Positions 31,941 through 41,008 of a stretch of 44,628 nt of DNA are shown piece after piece. The number at the start of each line of letters is the position of its first letter. Position 1 is the first letter of the stretch. A program made the position numbers and the translations under genes. The DNA lies in contig JAFARC010000074.1 in assembly GCA_019245755.1 (NCBI GenBank), positions 1 through 44,628 of the forward strand. Direction: 5' to 3'. The stretch comes from Mycobacteriaceae bacterium (GTDB lineage: Bacteria; Actinomycetota; Actinomycetes; Mycobacteriales; Mycobacteriaceae). Under the pieces are notes generated by a model that worked only from the letters and a program-made list of their open reading frames with translations, was not told where the DNA came from and did not search any database.

Positions 31941-34139
31941 ATGCCTATCGCGATCACTCCCGAGCACAAAGAACTCGCCGACTCGGTACGCGCCCTAGTC
32001 GAGCGCGTCGCGCCGTCGGAAGTGCTGCACACCGCACTCGAGACACCGATCGAGAATCCCCCGCCGTACTGGCGGGCCGCCGCAGAACAAGGCCTGCAGG
32101 GCGTTCATCTGTCGGAATCGGTCGGCGGGCAAGGTTTCGGCATTCTCGAACTGGCGGTCGTGATCGCCGAATTCGGCCGCGGCGCGGTGCCGGGACCGTT
32201 CGTCCCCTCGGCGATCGCCAGCGCCCTCATCAACGCCCACGACCCCGACGCGAAGGTGCTCGGCGACCTGGCCTCGGGCGCCGCGATCGCCGCGTTTGCG
32301 CTGGAATCGTCGCTGACCGCCACTCGGCAGGGCGATGCCCTGGTCATTCGTGGCGAGGCCCGGTCGGTGCCGTCGGCCGCCGACGCGTCGCTGCTCGTCC
32401 TGCCGGTCGCCGGCTTGGACCCGGAAACCAGCGGCACCGAATGGGTGGTCATCGACGCCGACCAACTCGAAATCGAACCGGTCACCTCGGTCGACCTGCT
32501 GCGCCCGGTCGCCCACGTGCGCGCGAACGCCGTCGAAGTGCCCGCCGACCGGGTGCTGTCCCACGTCACCGTCGCCGCCGCGCGGTCGCTGGTGTCCACA
32601 CTGCTGTCGGCCGAGGCCGTTGGCGTGGCGCGCTGGGCCACCGACGCCGCATCGGCCTATGCGAAGATCCGCGAACAGTTCGGGCGCCCTATCGGGCAGT
32701 TCCAGGCGATCAAACACAAGTGCGCCGAAATGGCCGCCGACACCGAGCGCGCGGTTGCGGCGGTCTGGGATGCCGCACGTGCCCTCGACGAGGGGCTCGA
32801 AAAGCCGCAAGCCGCAGCGGAATTCGCAGCCGCCGTGGCGGCAACTCTGGCGCCTGCCGCCGCACAGCGGTGTACGCAGGACTGCATCCAGGTGCACGGC
32901 GGCATCGGGTTCACCTGGGAGCACGACGCGGGCGTCTACTTCCGCCGGGCGCTGGGCATCGTCGCCGCGTTCGGCCGTGCCGCCGACTACCCCCAGCACG
33001 TGGTCGACACCGCCACGACGAGCGGGATGCGACCACTCAACATCGACCTGGATCCAGAGACAGAGAAGCTGCGTGCCGAGATCCGAGCGGAAGTGGCTGC
33101 CCTTAAGACGATTCCGCGGGAAGAGCGGACGGCCGCGATCGCCGAGGGCGGATGGGTGGCACCGCACCTGCCGGAGCCGTGGGGCCGCTCGGCCAGCCCG
33201 GTCGAACAGATCATCATCGCGCAGGAGTTCAGCACCGGCCGGGTCAAGCGGCCGCAGCTGGGCATCGCGGCATGGCTGGTGCCTTCGATCGTCGCGTTCG
33301 GCACCGACGAGCAGAAGCAGCGATTCCTGCCGCCGACGTTCCGCGGCGAAATCATCTGGTGTCAGCTCTTTTCGGAGCCGGGGGCCGGCTCGGACCTGGC
33401 CAACCTGAGCACCAAGGCCATCAAGGTCGATGGCGGCTGGCGGATCACCGGACAGAAGATCTGGACCACCGCAGCGCAGTTCTCACAGTGGGGTGCACTG
33501 CTGGCCCGCACCGACCCGGCCGCGCCCAAACACAATGGCATCACCTACTTCCTGCTGGACATGTCCAGCGCGGGTGTGGAGGTTCGGCCGCTGCGGGAAC
33601 TGACCGGCGGGGCGATGTTCAACACCGTGTTCATCGACGACGTGTTCGTACCCGACGACCTGGTGCTCGGTGAGGTCAACCGCGGCTGGGAGGTCAGCCG
33701 CAACACGCTGACCGCCGAGCGGGTGTCGATCGGCAGCAGTGAGCCGCCCTTCCTGGCCAATCTCGATGGCTTCGTCGAGTTCGTCCGCGACGGCCAGTTC
33801 GACCAGGTGGCCCAGAACCGGGCCGGGCGGCTGATCGCCGAGGGCCACGCGGCCAAGGTGCTCAACCTGCGGTCCACTTTGCTCACGCTGGCCGGCTTCG
33901 ACGCGATGCCGGCCGCGGCGGTGTCGAAGCTGTTGTCGATGCGCACCGGGCAGGGATACGCCGAATTCGCGGTGTCGTCATTCGGCAGCGACGGCGCCAT
34001 CGGCGATACCGGGCAGCCGGAAGGCAAGTGGGCCGACTTCCTGTTGCACAGCCGCGCCACAACGATCTACGGCGGCACGTCGGAGGTGCAGCTGAACATC
34101 ATCGCCGAGCGACTGCTGGGCCTGCCCCGCGACCCTTAA
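31941..34139 (+). CDS. fadE6: acyl-CoA dehydrogenase with two ACAD domains, FadE6-like
   Basis: A 732-residue protein made of two acyl-CoA dehydrogenase modules. The first (about 1-345) ends with QVHGGIGFTWEHDAGVYFRR, the second (about 355-732) with IYGGTSEVQLNIIAERLLGL. The second module carries the flavin/substrate blocks WCQLFSEPGAGSDLA and ITGQKIWTT. Fused tandem ACADs occur in the FadE6/FadE34 type of mycobacterial enzymes, where one half may be catalytically silent. The reaction is alpha-beta desaturation of an acyl-CoA, perhaps sterol-derived or branched. GGAGGAAGG (31926-31934) precedes ATG 31941. The gene ends 14 bp from the convergent fadD2. Confidence 0.92.
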   Translation: MPIAITPEHKELADSVRALVERVAPSEVLHTALETPIENPPPYWRAAAEQGLQGVHLSESVGGQGFGILELAVVIAEFGRGAVPGPFVPSAIASALINAHDPDAKVLGDLASGAAIAAFALESSLTATRQGDALVIRGEARSVPSAADASLLVLPVAGLDPETSGTEWVVIDADQLEIEPVTSVDLLRPVAHVRANAVEVPADRVLSHVTVAAARSLVSTLLSAEAVGVARWATDAASAYAKIREQFGRPIGQFQAIKHKCAEMAADTERAVAAVWDAARALDEGLEKPQAAAEFAAAVAATLAPAAAQRCTQDCIQVHGGIGFTWEHDAGVYFRRALGIVAAFGRAADYPQHVVDTATTSGMRPLNIDLDPETEKLRAEIRAEVAALKTIPREERTAAIAEGGWVAPHLPEPWGRSASPVEQIIIAQEFSTGRVKRPQLGIAAWLVPSIVAFGTDEQKQRFLPPTFRGEIIWCQLFSEPGAGSDLANLSTKAIKVDGGWRITGQKIWTTAAQFSQWGALLARTDPAAPKHNGITYFLLDMSSAGVEVRPLRELTGGAMFNTVFIDDVFVPDDLVLGEVNRGWEVSRNTLTAERVSIGSSEPPFLANLDGFVEFVRDGQFDQVAQNRAGRLIAEGHAAKVLNLRSTLLTLAGFDAMPAAAVSKLLSMRTGQGYAEFAVSSFGSDGAIGDTGQPEGKWADFLLHSRATTIYGGTSEVQLNIIAERLLGLPRDP

Positions 34140-34153
34140 CCTGGCACGGGGCG

Positions 34154-35839
34154 TTAATCGACCTCGATCTTGCGCAGTTCACGCTTGAGGATCTTGCCGG
34201 TGGGGTTGCGCGGCAACTCGTCAAGGAAGACCACCTCGCGCGGCACCTTGTAGCGGGCGAGGTGGTCGCGCACGTACTTCTTGACGGAGTCCTCGTCGAG
34301 GTCGGAGTTCTGCTGCCTGACGACGAACGCGCGCAACCTAGCACCCCACTCGGGGTCGTCGACGCCGAGCGCGGTGGCCTCGACGACCTCCGGATGACCG
34401 CTGATCAAATCCTCGACCTCGGCGGGGAACACGTTCTCACCACCCGAGACGATCATCTCGTCGTCGCGGCCCGTGACGTAGAGCAGGCCGTTGTCGTCGA
34501 AGTACCCCATGTCGCCCGACGACAGCAGCCCGTCGATGATCTGCTTGCCGCCCCCGCCGGTGTATCCCTCGAACGGGAACGTGTTGCCCACGAAGATGCG
34601 GCCGACCTGACCCTGCGGCAACTCCTTGCCCTGCTCGTCGAGGATCCTGACCTTCACTCCCTTGACCACCGGCCCGACGGTCGCAGGGTTGACGTCGAGG
34701 TCCTGGGGGCGGGCGATGGTCGCGAACGCGATCTCGGTGGAGCCGTAGAGGTTGTAGATCACCGGGCCAAGCTCCTTGAGCGCGCGGGTGGCGAGCTCGG
34801 CACCGAGCTGTGAACCCGACACGAACACGATCCGCAGCGACGACAGGTCGGGCTTGGGGTCCAGTTTGTCCAGCGCGTCCAGAATGCGTGACAACATCAC
34901 GGGCACCACCACAATCGCTGTGGCGCGGTGCTTTTCGATGTCCTCCAGAACGGTCACGGGTCGGAACTTGCGACGCAGCAGCAGTGTCGATCCCAGGGTC
35001 ATCGCGATCGTCGCGTGCAAATACCCGAGCGCGTGAAACATCGGTGCCGGCAACGAGGTGACCTCACCGGAGCGGAAGGGCACATGAGACAGCACGCCAC
35101 CGATCGGTCCCAGCGTCGGCGGCTGACTCCGGGACGCCCCCTTGGGGGTTCCGGTGGTGCCGCTGGTCAAAATCACCAGCGACGCATGCTTCGACGGCTT
35201 GGGAGCCGGTTCCCTGCTGCTGCGGGCGACCAGCTCGGCCAGCGTCTCGTCGGTGCTGCCCGACGGTTGATCGCTGTCGGGGTTGGTGCCGAGCGCCCGC
35301 AACCTGCCTAACTCGAAGTGCGCCTGCGAGACGGCCTCGCTGTACTCGTCGTCATAGATCAGCAGCCGCACGCCTTCGCGCTCGGCAACCTCGGCGATCT
35401 GCCGGCCGGAGAACTCGGTGTTCATCAGGATGGTGCGGGCCCCTACCCGCGCACACGCGTAGTTGGCGATCGCGAACCAGCGGCTGTTGCGCCCGAGGAT
35501 CGCGACGCCGTCGCCGCCCCGAATTCCCATCTGCACCATGGCGTTGGCGGCGGCGTTCACGCTGTCATCGAGTTCACGAAACGTCACAGTGCCTTCGTCG
35601 TCGATAATCGCGGCGCGGTGTGGGGTGCGGCGTGCGTTCACCGCGGGAAGCGTGCCCACCTCGCCCCAGCGCACGAAGTCCGCGGCCATCGCCGCGAGGT
35701 TCTGCGGTGGCTCGACCTTGAGGGCCCCGGACTCGAAAATCTTGCGGAGGTAGTGCAGTTCCGCCGAGCCACGATCAGCGTACTGTCGCGCTTTGGAGAC
35801 GGCTTGCGACGCGAGCTCGACAACGTTGAGCGAAGGCAT
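34154..35839 (-). CDS. fadD2: fatty-acyl-CoA synthetase (acyl-AMP ligase fold), FadD2-like
   Basis: A 561-residue ANL-superfamily enzyme. The nucleotide loop VILTSGTTGTPKGASRS, NLYGSTEIAFATIA, YFDDNGLLYVTGRDDEMIVSGG and the C-terminal PTGKILKRELRK with catalytic Lys are all in place. It activates a fatty acid as acyl-AMP and then forms acyl-CoA. The ATG at 35837-35839 lies 7 bp after AGGG; GTG 35845 is an alternative. The partner fadE6 converges on it, and this fadD2-fadE6 pairing is as in M. tuberculosis Rv0270-Rv0271c (from memory). Substrate chain unknown. Confidence 0.93.
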   Translation of the reverse strand: MPSLNVVELASQAVSKARQYADRGSAELHYLRKIFESGALKVEPPQNLAAMAADFVRWGEVGTLPAVNARRTPHRAAIIDDEGTVTFRELDDSVNAAANAMVQMGIRGGDGVAILGRNSRWFAIANYACARVGARTILMNTEFSGRQIAEVAEREGVRLLIYDDEYSEAVSQAHFELGRLRALGTNPDSDQPSGSTDETLAELVARSSREPAPKPSKHASLVILTSGTTGTPKGASRSQPPTLGPIGGVLSHVPFRSGEVTSLPAPMFHALGYLHATIAMTLGSTLLLRRKFRPVTVLEDIEKHRATAIVVVPVMLSRILDALDKLDPKPDLSSLRIVFVSGSQLGAELATRALKELGPVIYNLYGSTEIAFATIARPQDLDVNPATVGPVVKGVKVRILDEQGKELPQGQVGRIFVGNTFPFEGYTGGGGKQIIDGLLSSGDMGYFDDNGLLYVTGRDDEMIVSGGENVFPAEVEDLISGHPEVVEATALGVDDPEWGARLRAFVVRQQNSDLDEDSVKKYVRDHLARYKVPREVVFLDELPRNPTGKILKRELRKIEVD

Positions 35840-35895
35840 GATCACACCCTATGTGACCGACGTCTCAGTGCGGCAGGGGTTACTAGCATGGCGCC

Positions 35896-37125
35896 ATGGC
35901 CGCTGCGCTCGTTCTGAATATGGACGGCCGCGAAGTGACGATCACCCACCCCGACAAGGTCGTCTTCCCAGCCGCTGGATACAGCAAGGCCGACCTGGTC
36001 CGGTACTACCTCGAGGTCAGCAGCGGCGCCCTTCGCGGCGTGGTCGATCGGCCGATGATCCTGAAGCGCTTCGTCAAGGGCCTCTCGGAGGAGGCCGTCT
36101 TCCAGAAACGCGCGCCGGAAAAACGCCCCCACTTCGTCGACGTCGCCGAGCTGCGCTACGCGTCGGGCACGTCGGCCAAGGAGGCGGTGATCAACGACGC
36201 CGCCGGACTGGCGTGGGTGATCAACCTCGGCTGCATCGACCTCAACCCGCATCCGGTGCGGGCCGATGACCTCGACCATCCCGACGAGCTGCGCATCGAC
36301 CTGGATCCGGTGCCCGGGGTGCCGTGGCGGCAGATCGTCGAGGTCGCGGTTGTCGTGCGCGAGGTGCTGGCCGACCACGGACTGACGGGCTGGCCGAAAA
36401 CGTCCGGTTCGCGGGGTTTTCACATCTACGCGCGCATCGCACCGCGGTGGTCGTTCAGGCAGGTCCGGTTGGCCGCCGAAACCGTGGCGCGTGAGGTGGA
36501 GCGCCGCGCCCCCGCATTGGCCACGAGCAAGTGGTGGAAGGAAGAGCGCGAGGGTGTGTTCGTCGACTTCAACCAGAACGCCAAGGATCGAACGATGGCG
36601 TCGGCCTACTCGGTGCGCGCCACCCCCGACGCCCGGGTGTCCACGCCGCTGTTCTGGGACGAAGTCTCCGACTGCCGGCCAGGGGCTCTCACGGTCGCGA
36701 CGGTGCCGAAGCGATACGACGACCTCGGTGACCCCTGGGAGGGGATGGACGACGCGGCCGGGTCGCTGGATTTGCTGCTGGAACTGGCGGAGCGGCTGGG
36801 GCCGGCCGAGAAGCCACCGCGCGGCGCGAAGAAAGGCACGGGCCGGCGCCAGTCGAGGATGCCACTGATCGAGGTGGCGCGGACCAAGACCAAGGGCGAG
36901 GCGATGGCCGCGCTCGACACCTGGCGGCAGCGCCATCCGGCGGTGGCGAAGCTGCTGGAACCGGCCGACATCCTGATCGACGGAATGCGCGGGCCGAGCT
37001 CGATTTGGTATCGAATCAGGCTGAATCTGCAGCACATCCCGCCCGAGCAGCGCCCGCCGCAGGAAGACTTGATCGCCGACTACAGTCCGTGGACCAACTA
37101 TGCGGGTCCGCAGCTGCCCGGCTAA
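35896..37125 (+). CDS. stand-alone LigD-type polymerase/primase domain protein (Rv0269c-like, PolD2 group)
   Basis: A 409-residue archaeo-eukaryotic-primase-fold polymerase without ligase or nuclease domains. Catalytic acids Asp135 and Asp137 lie in ELRIDLDPVPG, the third is probably Asp224 in GVFVDFNQN. SGSRGFHIYARI holds the nucleotide-binding His and Ser. LigD-type polymerases add ribonucleotides at DNA ends or gaps. The M. smegmatis relative is, as I recall, PolD2, a free-standing RNA/DNA polymerase. The ATG at 35896 is 56 bp from the divergent fadD2. The basic segment near 312-325 could contact DNA. A terminator-like hairpin follows the gene. Confidence 0.88.
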   Translation: MAAALVLNMDGREVTITHPDKVVFPAAGYSKADLVRYYLEVSSGALRGVVDRPMILKRFVKGLSEEAVFQKRAPEKRPHFVDVAELRYASGTSAKEAVINDAAGLAWVINLGCIDLNPHPVRADDLDHPDELRIDLDPVPGVPWRQIVEVAVVVREVLADHGLTGWPKTSGSRGFHIYARIAPRWSFRQVRLAAETVAREVERRAPALATSKWWKEEREGVFVDFNQNAKDRTMASAYSVRATPDARVSTPLFWDEVSDCRPGALTVATVPKRYDDLGDPWEGMDDAAGSLDLLLELAERLGPAEKPPRGAKKGTGRRQSRMPLIEVARTKTKGEAMAALDTWRQRHPAVAKLLEPADILIDGMRGPSSIWYRIRLNLQHIPPEQRPPQEDLIADYSPWTNYAGPQLPG

Positions 37126-37138
37126 CAGAAAGGTCGGT

Positions 37139-37155
37139 CCGGCGCTCGACGCCGG
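37139..37155. terminator. hairpin between convergent polymerase and lipoprotein genes
   Basis: CCGGCG (37139-37144) pairs perfectly with CGCCGG (37150-37155) across a 5-nt loop, 13 bp after the polymerase stop and 19 bp before the convergent lipoprotein stop. It has no U-tract. A bidirectional terminator is likely. Confidence 0.5.
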
Positions 37156-37174
37156 TGGGACGGCGGGCTGGTCG

Positions 37175-38407
37175 CTATCTTGCGAGCAGCATCTTGTACT
37201 GAGCGGCGGTCTGTTGCCGAGCGCCGGTGGCGTCGGCAGCGTGTACTTCGATCGTGAAGGTGTCGAGCGCGGCATAGCACGAATACTGGCTTTGGTTATT
37301 TGCTTGCGGGCGCTCGGATTGGACGCATCGGCTGCCGGGCATGAAGTCGACAGCGTCGACGGGTGCGGCCGAGGGCTGCAGCCGCAGCACCGAGTCGGCC
37401 AGATCCATCGCCAGGTGGGCCGCGGCGGCGGGGTCGCGGGCTTGGTAGACGAGGGTCTGGTAGTAGGAAACCGTCTGAACGCCGGCGGTGGAGAACGCGT
37501 TTGCCGCACTGAGGGGGTCGTCCTGGAAGTGCAGAGCGGCATGGGGCTGATAGATGCCGACGTTCGAATTGGTGGGAGCGACGATGCTGGGTTCCGGCCA
37601 GCTCGGCGCGGGCATGGTGTGCGCCAGCAGGTTGGTGGGGTCGGCGGGCAGGTCGGCGAACTTCACCGGGTCGGTCGGCGAGAATTGGTCGACGAGCGGC
37701 CCCTGGAGATCGAGTGTCTTGGCGATGAGCGCGGCGGCGGCGGCGATTCGATCGACTTGAGCGGTTTGGCACAGCACGTAGGCGCCGTGCGGCGTGTAGG
37801 CGACCACCACGATGGGGCGTTGGTCACCGCCGTAGGCGTTGTAGCTGTAGGTGGTGGCCAGCGTGTCGGGGTGGGCGGGAATCGAAACCACTTGGCCGTG
37901 GTTCGGTTGTTGGACAGTCGCAGCTTGGGCCATGTCGGTAGCCGCGGCGGCGGCTGAGGGTGCGTCGGCGAATCGCAGGACGGCGTTCATGAGCCGCTGT
38001 TGAGGCTGGCCTTGTCGATCCGAGGCGAAGCCGTTGATGAAGTTGTGCGCCCGGGCGGCCGCGGCAGCACCGGCGGGCTCGACGAGCCCGACCGCGGCGG
38101 CGTCCTTGAGCACGATGGCGCGCACCGGGCTGGGGGTGACCAGTGAGGAGTCGACTTCCCAGGGACCCACCACATCGTTGGCCATCCGCCGGGCCTCGAC
38201 CAAGGCGCCTTGCGGCGGTGAGCCTGCGGTGCCCAGGGGCGGTGCCGGCACGGTCGGGAAGTTGCCGGACCCCAGCAGGTTGACGTCCACGGAGCCCGGC
38301 GGTGGACCGCCGGGCGGTTTCACCGGCGCGCCGGGCACGGCCAGCGAGCACCCGACCGCGGCGGCCAGCGTGATCACCACCAGTGATGTGAGGGCGCGGA
38401 CCTTAAT
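37175..38407 (-). CDS. DUF7373-like lipoprotein
   Basis: About 410 residues. A signal peptide (VRALTSLVVITLAAA) ends in the lipobox AAVGC, giving a lipid-anchored exported protein. The mature part is Pro/Gly-rich at first, then a two-lobed alpha/beta region with VLRFADAPSAAAAATDMAQAA and YQTLVYQARDPAAAAHLAMDL, which resemble each other, and a pair of Cys (SRCVQSE, YSCYAAL) near the end. These fit the DUF7373 family, of unknown function. Odd: no ATG, GTG or TTG stands just before the signal peptide. ATT at 38407 is at the right place; GTG 38509 would add 34 residues of unlikely sequence, and an internal GTG would cut the signal peptide short. Confidence 0.78.
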   Translation of the reverse strand: MKVRALTSLVVITLAAAVGCSLAVPGAPVKPPGGPPPGSVDVNLLGSGNFPTVPAPPLGTAGSPPQGALVEARRMANDVVGPWEVDSSLVTPSPVRAIVLKDAAAVGLVEPAGAAAAARAHNFINGFASDRQGQPQQRLMNAVLRFADAPSAAAAATDMAQAATVQQPNHGQVVSIPAHPDTLATTYSYNAYGGDQRPIVVVAYTPHGAYVLCQTAQVDRIAAAAALIAKTLDLQGPLVDQFSPTDPVKFADLPADPTNLLAHTMPAPSWPEPSIVAPTNSNVGIYQPHAALHFQDDPLSAANAFSTAGVQTVSYYQTLVYQARDPAAAAHLAMDLADSVLRLQPSAAPVDAVDFMPGSRCVQSERPQANNQSQYSCYAALDTFTIEVHAADATGARQQTAAQYKMLLAR

Positions 38408-38830
38408 GGTTTCCCGCGCCCTTCCGCGGTCGGGCCGGTGACATCGTCGACATCCTCCACGGGAAATCCGCTGCGCTAGCCCCTGGTAGAGGCGTGCATA
38501 CCAGTACACCGGGCGGCAGAACCACAGTCAAACACGCGCGCGGGTTTTGACCGGCTTGGGGCGCCAGGCCCTCGAGCTGCAGGCCGGCTACGGACGGACC
38601 CCTGCCGACGTGGACGTGGAGGTAGACAGGGATGCTGCGGTCGAAATACGTAACCGCTGCTCGATGAGGGGTTTCTTGGCCGCGGTTGCCCAAACTGAAT
38701 CTGCTGTGATCCCGACGGCGAGTCGCCGCAACGGCGTAAGTGTCGCGGGTGGGGTAGGGCGCTGGGCCAACCCGAAACGACGCAGCGGCATCGATACCCG
38801 GTGAGGCGCCGGTTGCGGGAGAATCGGGAT
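38408..38830. other. intergenic region between the lipoprotein and TetR genes
   Basis: About 420 bp separating two divergent genes. No frame has convincing protein character and I see no RNA gene or clear repeat. It must contain both promoters, but no strong -35/-10 pair stands out. Confidence 0.45.
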
Positions 38831-39415
38831 ATGCCGGACGCTGACCATTCCCTGGGCCTACGGGAGCGCAAGAAGCTCAAGACCCGCGAAGCCATCCGCC
38901 GCGAGGCCTTCCGGCTGATCGAAGAGAACGGGTGGGACAACACCACCGTGGAACAGATCGCCGAGGCGGCCGAGGTGTCGCCGAGCACTTTCTTTCGCTA
39001 CTTCCCGTCCAAGGAATCGGTGCTGATGGCCGACGACATGGATCCGGTGCTGATGGACGCATTCGAGCGCCAGCCGCGGGATCTGTCGCCCGCCATGGCG
39101 CTGCGCCGGGCGTTCGAGATCGCCATTCAGACGATGTCGGACGACCAAATGGAATTCGAGCGCACACGTCAACGCCTGGTCTTCACCATCCCCGAACTCA
39201 AAGCCGCCCAGTTCGACGAGTACTACCGCACCATCCGGATGCTCACCGACGCGCTGGCCCGCCGTCTCGGCCGTGAGCCAGACGATTTCGAGGTGCGCGT
39301 CTTCGCCGGCGCACTGACCGGCGGGATAATGGCCGTGGTCGACGAAGTCCCGATGTCGGCCGAGCGCGTCTACCGTGCGCTGGACTTCCTCGAAGCCGGC
39401 ATGCCGCTCACCTGA
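38831..39415 (+). CDS. TetR-family transcriptional regulator
   Basis: A 194-residue regulator with a classic DNA-binding domain: REAIRREAFRLIEENGWDNTT, then VEQIAEAAEVSPSTFFRYFPSKESVL. The acidic, helical C-terminal domain (LSPAMALRRAFEIAIQTMSDD) is like those of actinobacterial regulators of the MftR/acyl-CoA type, but no ligand site can be named. ATG 38831 follows GGGAGAATCGGG. It may control itself, the divergent lipoprotein gene, or the siderophore-binding lipoprotein 66 bp downstream. Confidence 0.88.
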   Translation: MPDADHSLGLRERKKLKTREAIRREAFRLIEENGWDNTTVEQIAEAAEVSPSTFFRYFPSKESVLMADDMDPVLMDAFERQPRDLSPAMALRRAFEIAIQTMSDDQMEFERTRQRLVFTIPELKAAQFDEYYRTIRMLTDALARRLGREPDDFEVRVFAGALTGGIMAVVDEVPMSAERVYRALDFLEAGMPLT

Positions 39416-39481
39416 CCGACGCCACGCCGCATTTTCCGGCTGCTCGTCCGTGCGTGCAGGTTTGCCAGCTACGCTCACGCG

Positions 39482-40468
39482 GTGACGAGTGTGAGCAGGC
39501 GCGGGTTCTTCGGAGTCGCCGGCGCGGCAGGGCTACTCATGGTCGCGGCGTGCTCGTCGAACAAACCGGCCACCGGTGAGCCGGGCGGCGCGGCGGTAAC
39601 TGTCAAGCACAAATTCGGTCAGACCACGGTCGCGTCGCCGCCCAGGCGGGTGGTCAGTGCGGGATTCACCGAACAGGACGACCTGCTGGCCCTCGGCATC
39701 GTTCCAGTCGCCGTGACCAACTGGTGGGGTGACGAGCCGTTCGGCGTCTGGCCATGGGCGCAGCCCAAACTCGGAAGCGCCCAGCCCGCGGTGCTCAGCC
39801 TGGCCGACGGCCTGCAGTTCGACCAGATCACTGCGTTGAAGCCGGACCTGATCGTCGCGACCAACGCCGGGGTGGACCAGGATTCCTACAACCGGCTCTC
39901 CGGCATCGCCCCGACCATCCCGCAGGCGGGCGACGACCCGTTCTTCGAGCCGTGGAAGCTGCAGGCGGACACGATCGGGCTGGCGGTTTTTCAGGCCGAC
40001 CAGATGAAGTCACTCGTCGCGGCGGTGGACAACAGGTTCGCCGACGTGGCCAAGACCAACCAGCAGTTCAAAGGCAAGAAGGTGTTGCTGCTGCAGGGCG
40101 CCTTCTACCAGGACAACGCGGTGGCCACCCTGTCGGGCTGGCGCACCGACTTCCTGACCGAGATGGGCTTGGTCGTGCCCGACAACGTTACGCAGTTCGC
40201 CGTCGACGACCACCGTGCGTTCATCCCGCGCGACCAGGTGCCCAACGTGCTAAACAGCGCCGATGTGCTGATCTGGACGACGGAAAGCGACGCGGACCAG
40301 GCCGCTCTGGTCAACGACCCCACCATCAAGCAGCTGGACGCCACCGCCCAGAATCGGAACGTTTTCACCGGCAAGGACCTGTCGGGGGCGATCGCGTTCT
40401 CGTCACCGCTGAGCCTGCCCGTCGTCGCCGACCAGCTGCCCCCGATGCTGTCGAAGGTTCTGGCTTGA
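39482..40468 (+). CDS. fecB2: iron-siderophore ABC transporter substrate-binding lipoprotein, FecB2-like
   Basis: A 328-residue exported protein. The N-terminus MTSVSRRGFFGVAGAAGLLM has a Tat motif (SRRGFF), followed by the lipobox VAAC at Cys21. PPRRVVSAGFTEQDDLLALGIVPV and LKPDLIVATNAG are the usual blocks of FepB/BtuF-type binding proteins, which capture ferric siderophores or heme outside the membrane and deliver them to an ABC importer. No permease or ATPase is encoded next to it. From memory it corresponds to Rv0265c. The GTG at 39482 is the start. The following SnoaL-like gene overlaps its stop (TTGA). Confidence 0.88.
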   Translation: MTSVSRRGFFGVAGAAGLLMVAACSSNKPATGEPGGAAVTVKHKFGQTTVASPPRRVVSAGFTEQDDLLALGIVPVAVTNWWGDEPFGVWPWAQPKLGSAQPAVLSLADGLQFDQITALKPDLIVATNAGVDQDSYNRLSGIAPTIPQAGDDPFFEPWKLQADTIGLAVFQADQMKSLVAAVDNRFADVAKTNQQFKGKKVLLLQGAFYQDNAVATLSGWRTDFLTEMGLVVPDNVTQFAVDDHRAFIPRDQVPNVLNSADVLIWTTESDADQAALVNDPTIKQLDATAQNRNVFTGKDLSGAIAFSSPLSLPVVADQLPPMLSKVLA

Positions 40469-40923
40469 ACCCCGAAACGCAGATCACCAACCTGCTCTAC
40501 CGCTACGCCGAGTGCATCGACTCCGGCGACTTCGCCGCTGCCGCAGCACTTTTCGAGCACGCTCGGCTGCGGGTTGGCAGCGGGGCCGGCTGGATTGCCG
40601 CCTCCGGCGACGACACCGTCGACGCGGCAGCCATGTTGCGGCTCTGGCGCATACTGATCATCCGCTACCCGGACGGAACGCCGCGCACCAAACACATCGT
40701 GACCAACCCGATCATCGACATCGACGCCGACCTGGCAACCTGCCGCAGCTACTACACCGTGCTGCAGCAGGCCGACGACTTACCACTGCAGGTGGTGGTC
40801 AGCGGCCGTTACCACGACCGGTTCGAGCGAGTCGACGGCATCTGGCGGTTCCGCTACCGCGACTACACCCTCATCGACTTCGTCGGCGACACCAGCCACC
40901 ACCTGACCCAACGCGTCGTCTAA
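40465..40923 (+). CDS. SnoaL-like (NTF2-fold) protein
   Basis: A 152-residue protein. ITNLLYRYAECIDSGDFAAAAALFEHA is the typical helical start of SnoaL_4 proteins, TPRTKHIVTNPIIDID the central strand with a His, and VSGRYHDRFERVDGIWRFRYRD the final strands. The fold serves ring-modifying hydratases and isomerases, and the active residues here are not decisive. The TTG start at 40465 overlaps the fecB2 stop by 4 nt (TTGA), so translation is probably coupled. The same frame is open far upstream but is a shadow of fecB2. Any link to siderophore uptake is a guess. Confidence 0.78.
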   Translation: MNPETQITNLLYRYAECIDSGDFAAAAALFEHARLRVGSGAGWIAASGDDTVDAAAMLRLWRILIIRYPDGTPRTKHIVTNPIIDIDADLATCRSYYTVLQQADDLPLQVVVSGRYHDRFERVDGIWRFRYRDYTLIDFVGDTSHHLTQRVV

Positions 40924-41008
40924 CCGGTGACTTCGTCGGGACGCTCTTCATGCGCGGTCATGGGCGACCCCGTCGCCGCGCCGACAACCCTGATGCTTGG
41001 ATGACCAG

